Part shown: one piece after another, positions 58,219-64,000 of the stretch | Layout: every line of letters starts with the position of its first letter | Position numbering within the stretch: position 1 is the first letter of the stretch | Assembly (NCBI RefSeq): GCF_004114915.1 | Contig: NZ_CP022219.1 | Span: 712,501-776,500, forward strand | From: Bradyrhizobium guangxiense | Lineage (GTDB): Bacteria > Pseudomonadota > Alphaproteobacteria > Rhizobiales > Xanthobacteraceae | DNA length: 64,000 nt | Direction: 5' to 3' | The notes under the pieces: model-generated | Told to the model about the DNA's origin: nothing | The model's database searches: none | The model's input: the letters and a program-made list of their open reading frames with translations, nothing else | Program-made: the position numbers and the translations under genes

Positions 58219-59184
58219 TTATTCCGCTGCCGCGCGCTCGCTGGCGCGCAGGGCCAAGAAACGTTCGGCCTCGAGCGCTGCCATGCAGCCGAGGCCTGCG
58301 GCCGTCACGGCCTGGCGATAGGTCTCGTCGGCGACGTCGCCGGCGGCGAATAGGCCGGGCACCGAGGTGGCTGTCGAGTTCGGGGCGGTCTCGACATAGC
58401 CCGACGGTTTCAGCTTGACCTGGTCTTTCACGAGCTCGGTCGCCGGCGCGTGGCCGATGGCGATGAAGACGCCGTCGGTCTTCAGGTCCGACAGCGCACC
58501 GGTCTTGACGTTCTTGAGACGGACGTGGGTGACCTTGTTCGGGTTCTCGTTGCCGCAGATCTCGTCGACGGCGGAGTCCCAGATCACCTTGATCTTCGGA
58601 TGCCTGAACAGGCGCTCCTGCAGGATGCGCTCGGCACGGAAATGATCGCGGCGATGCACGATGGTGACCTGCGAGGCATGGTTGGTGAGATAGAGGGCTT
58701 CCTCGACCGCGGTATTGCCGCCGCCGACCACCACGACGTCCTTGTTGCGGTAGAAGAAGCCGTCGCAGGTGGCGCAGGCCGACACCCCGCCGCCCTGGAA
58801 TTTCACTTCTGACGGCAGCCCGAGCCAGCGCGCCTGCGCGCCGGTGGCGAGAATGACGGCGTCGGCGAGATAGACGTCGCCGCTGTCGCAGGTGAGGCGG
58901 AACGGACGCTGCGCCGTCTCCAGCTTGACGACCAGGTCGGTGACGATCTTGGTGCCGACATGGACCGCCTGCTTCTCCATCTGCTCCATCAGCCAGGGAC
59001 CCTGGATCACGTCAGCGAAGCCCGGATAGTTCTCGACGTCGGTGGTGATGGTGAGCTGGCCGCCCGCTTGCATGCCCTGGATCAGGATCGGCTCGAGCAT
59101 CGCGCGAGCGGCGTAGATCGCGGCGGTATAGCCGGCGGGGCCGGAGCCGATAATGACGACCTTTGCATGAACAGGAGCGGACAT
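58219..59184 (-). CDS. trxB: thioredoxin reductase
   Basis: 321 aa; an FAD enzyme that reduces thioredoxin with NADPH. Visible are the FAD loop IIGSGPAGYTAAIYAARA (11-28), the redox pair CATC (Cys137/Cys140), the NADPH loop VVGGGNTAVEEALYL, and the C-terminal FAD motif GLFAAGDVADETYRQAVTAAGLGCMAALEA. It is followed tightly by a LysR regulator and is divergent from an Lrp-type regulator, an arrangement seen in other Rhizobiales. Confidence 0.97.
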   Translation of the reverse strand: MSAPVHAKVVIIGSGPAGYTAAIYAARAMLEPILIQGMQAGGQLTITTDVENYPGFADVIQGPWLMEQMEKQAVHVGTKIVTDLVVKLETAQRPFRLTCDSGDVYLADAVILATGAQARWLGLPSEVKFQGGGVSACATCDGFFYRNKDVVVVGGGNTAVEEALYLTNHASQVTIVHRRDHFRAERILQERLFRHPKIKVIWDSAVDEICGNENPNKVTHVRLKNVKTGALSDLKTDGVFIAIGHAPATELVKDQVKLKPSGYVETAPNSTATSVPGLFAAGDVADETYRQAVTAAGLGCMAALEAERFLALRASERAAAE

Positions 59185-59347
59185 TTCGATGGACGCCTTT
59201 CACGGGGGATTTGCAGCGCGGGCGCGGAACATGCCGGGAGGCCTCGCGGAGGCGCTGAAATATCAGAGCTAATCTAAGCCTTCTGGTGAGCTATGCAAGA
59301 ATTGCATTCCCTCTCGGCGGATTTTTCCAACAAGGAACAAAAGTCGA

Positions 59348-59386
59348 TTGCGCTGCACGCGCAATAAAATTGCGCTGGTCGCGCAG
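59348..59386 (+). promoter_or_regulatory. tandem inverted repeats, candidate Lrp operator
   Basis: TTGCGC-TGCAC-GCGCAA (59348-59364) and TTGCGC-TGGTC-GCGCAG (59370-59386) are two copies of one palindrome whose starts are 22 bases, about two helical turns, apart. They lie between trxB and the lrp-type gene, 64-102 bases before the latter's start. Confidence 0.65.
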
Positions 59387-59449
59387 ACTGGGTATGAGGA
59401 TTGCGACAAGCCACCCGATACCGCCGCAAAGGCCAGGAGTTCCAATCAC

Positions 59450-59929
59450 GTGTCGCGGAACCTAGACGAGATCGACCTGAAAATTCTCACCGAGATTCAG
59501 GCCGACGGTCGAATCACGAATGTCGAGCTGGCCAAGCGCGTCGGCATCTCGCCGCCACCCTGCCTGCGCCGCGTCCGGGCTCTGGAGGAGGAGGGCTACA
59601 TCCACGGCTATCGCGGCCTGCTCGATGCCCGCAAGCTCGGCTTCGACGTCACCGTGTTCGCCGCCGTGCACCTGTCGAGCCAGGCCGAGGCGGATTTGCG
59701 TGCTTTCGAGGAGTTCGTCCGCGCCGAGCCGCTGGTGCGGGAGTGCTGGATGCTCTCGGGCGAGGTCGATTTCATCCTCAAATGCGTCGCCCCCGACATG
59801 GCGACCTTCCAGGATTTCGTCACGCATCTCACCGCCGCGCCCCACGTCCGCAACGTGCGGACCTCGTTGGTGCTGCACAATTCGAAATACGAGGCGGCGG
59901 TGCCGCTGGAGGTAAAGGGGCGGCGGTAG
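59450..59929 (+). CDS. Lrp/AsnC-family transcriptional regulator
   Basis: 159 aa. The N-terminal winged helix is DEIDLKILTEIQADGRITNVELAKRVGISPPPCLRRVRALEEEGYIHGY. The C-terminal RAM ligand domain includes VECWMLSGEVDFILKCVA-like strands and HVRNVRTSLVLHNSKYEAAVPL. Such proteins form octamers on tandem sites and respond to amino acids. The GTG start is set by AGGAG upstream and the domain start. Two matching operator-like palindromes lie upstream, suggesting autoregulation and perhaps control of trxB. Confidence 0.92.
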   Translation: MSRNLDEIDLKILTEIQADGRITNVELAKRVGISPPPCLRRVRALEEEGYIHGYRGLLDARKLGFDVTVFAAVHLSSQAEADLRAFEEFVRAEPLVRECWMLSGEVDFILKCVAPDMATFQDFVTHLTAAPHVRNVRTSLVLHNSKYEAAVPLEVKGRR

Positions 59930-59992
59930 GGATGCTCTGCTCCTCGCAATGACGGGGTGAGAGCAGGGACACTTCAACCAACGTGCAGAAAC

Positions 59993-60021
59993 GAAAAGGC
60001 CGCGCGATGCGCGGCCTTTTC
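59993..60021. terminator. bidirectional terminator between lrp-type gene and greA
   Basis: GAAAAGGCCGCGC/GCGCGGCCTTTTC is a perfect 13-bp stem with a GAT loop, with A and T runs in both arms, so it can stop both converging transcripts. Confidence 0.9.
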
Positions 60022-60047
60022 AAAACGTCTCAGTGCAGCGCAAGTCC

Positions 60048-60521
60048 TTACCGCCACTCCACCTTGGTGATCTCGTACGCCTTGGCGCCGCCGGGTGCAT
60101 TGACCTCGACGGTCGATCCCTTCTTCTTGCCGATCAGCGCGCGCGCGAGCGGCGAGGTGATGGAGATGCGGCCCTTCTTGGCGTCGGCCTCGACCTCGCC
60201 GACGATCTGCCACACCGTCTTCTTCTCGGTGTCCTCATCGACCAGGGTCACGGTGGCGCCGAACTTGATGGTGTCGCCGGAGAGCTTCGAGATGTCGATG
60301 ATGTCGGCGCGCGCGAGCTTGTCCTCGAGCTCGGCGATGCGGCCCTCATTGTGCGACTGCTCTTCCTTCGCGGCATGATATTCCGCGTTCTCCGACAGGT
60401 CTCCGTGCGAGCGCGCCTCCGCGATGTGCTCGATGATGCGCGGACGATCTTCCGACTGGCGCTTCTTCAATTCTTCCCCGAGCGCGACAAAGCCGGCCTG
60501 GGTCATCGGAACCTTTTCCAT
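60048..60521 (-). CDS. greA: transcription elongation factor GreA
   Basis: 157 aa. The N-terminal antiparallel coiled coil (residues about 8-75, [40 protein letters not shown]) carries the acidic tip DLSENAEY, which reaches into RNA polymerase to stimulate cleavage of backtracked RNA. The C-terminal domain ([36 protein letters not shown]) is the FKBP-like part. It lies downstream of carB on the same strand with 209 bases between, a common alphaproteobacterial order. Confidence 0.97.
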   Translation of the reverse strand: MEKVPMTQAGFVALGEELKKRQSEDRPRIIEHIAEARSHGDLSENAEYHAAKEEQSHNEGRIAELEDKLARADIIDISKLSGDTIKFGATVTLVDEDTEKKTVWQIVGEVEADAKKGRISITSPLARALIGKKKGSTVEVNAPGGAKAYEITKVEWR

Positions 60522-60730
60522 CTCTTCTCTCGTCCTTCAGTTGCGCGCCCGATAAAAAACCGAGGGCGCGGCAACCTTGATTCGTCGGTATTCCCGGGCT
60601 GAACACGCGCCCACCGGGATCTCATATGGGGCTGACGCCGGAACAGAACCACCACCTGGCCGGATCGGTTCCTCCGGCCATTGTGGCTTCATTGCCAATC
60701 ACTTAGCGGAGGCGTCGCCGCCGCTAGTGA

Positions 60731-64000
<3,270 letters not shown>

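Overview
The window is high-GC alphaproteobacterial chromosome, most likely Bradyrhizobium or a close Nitrobacteraceae relative. The case rests on a PdhS-type kinase, a serC-serA pair with its RNA leader, a tRNA-His with the alphaproteobacterial G1:U72/A73 acceptor end, an Omp25/31-like porin pair, a phasin, DUF992 and DUF1800/DUF1501 genes, and many short palindromic intergenic repeats. No rRNA, CRISPR array, integrase or intact insertion sequence was found.

Layout. 1-5.3 kb: small secreted or hypothetical genes around uvrB. 5.4-12.1 kb: a LysR regulator divergent from a TSUP exporter, a glutathione transferase, a DUF1800/DUF1501 secreted pair and an IsdG-type haem-degrading monooxygenase. 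12.1-16 kb (minus strand): aldo/keto reductase, acetyltransferase, PAS membrane protein, two tiny membrane proteins, glutathione transferase. 16.5-27.7 kb: aspartate aminotransferase, DUF992, an EF-G paralogue, an XRE regulator, SulP transporter, aroE, an FMN alpha-hydroxy-acid dehydrogenase and glmM. 27.9-39.3 kb: MFS exporter, two porins, glutathione transferase, serC-serA, a thiolase and a chemoreceptor. 39.4-44.3 kb: a PdhS-like kinase, a phasin and tRNA-His.

44.3-50.4 kb, directly after tRNA-His, is an accessory stretch. It has a less GC-rich composition by eye, orphan small genes, a vanadium haloperoxidase-like enzyme, and two remnants of a second auxin-efflux-carrier gene that flank an unrelated ORF. 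50.4-53.5 kb is a minus-strand operon of CoA-transferase, CoA-ester lyase and transporter. 53.8-64 kb holds an orphan ParA, two tiny tail-anchored-like proteins, a DapA-family gene with an attenuator-like leader, trxB-lysR divergent from an Lrp regulator with tandem operator-like repeats, greA, and the 3' part of carB running off the window.

The genes mostly serve core metabolism (serine, aspartate, shikimate, pyrimidine and amino-sugar synthesis), envelope functions and stress. The most informative oddities are the interrupted transporter remnant, a PdhS-like kinase with a degenerate G2 box, a haloperoxidase with CAH in place of SGH, an EF-G paralogue lacking the catalytic His, and several well-defined operator or leader candidates.
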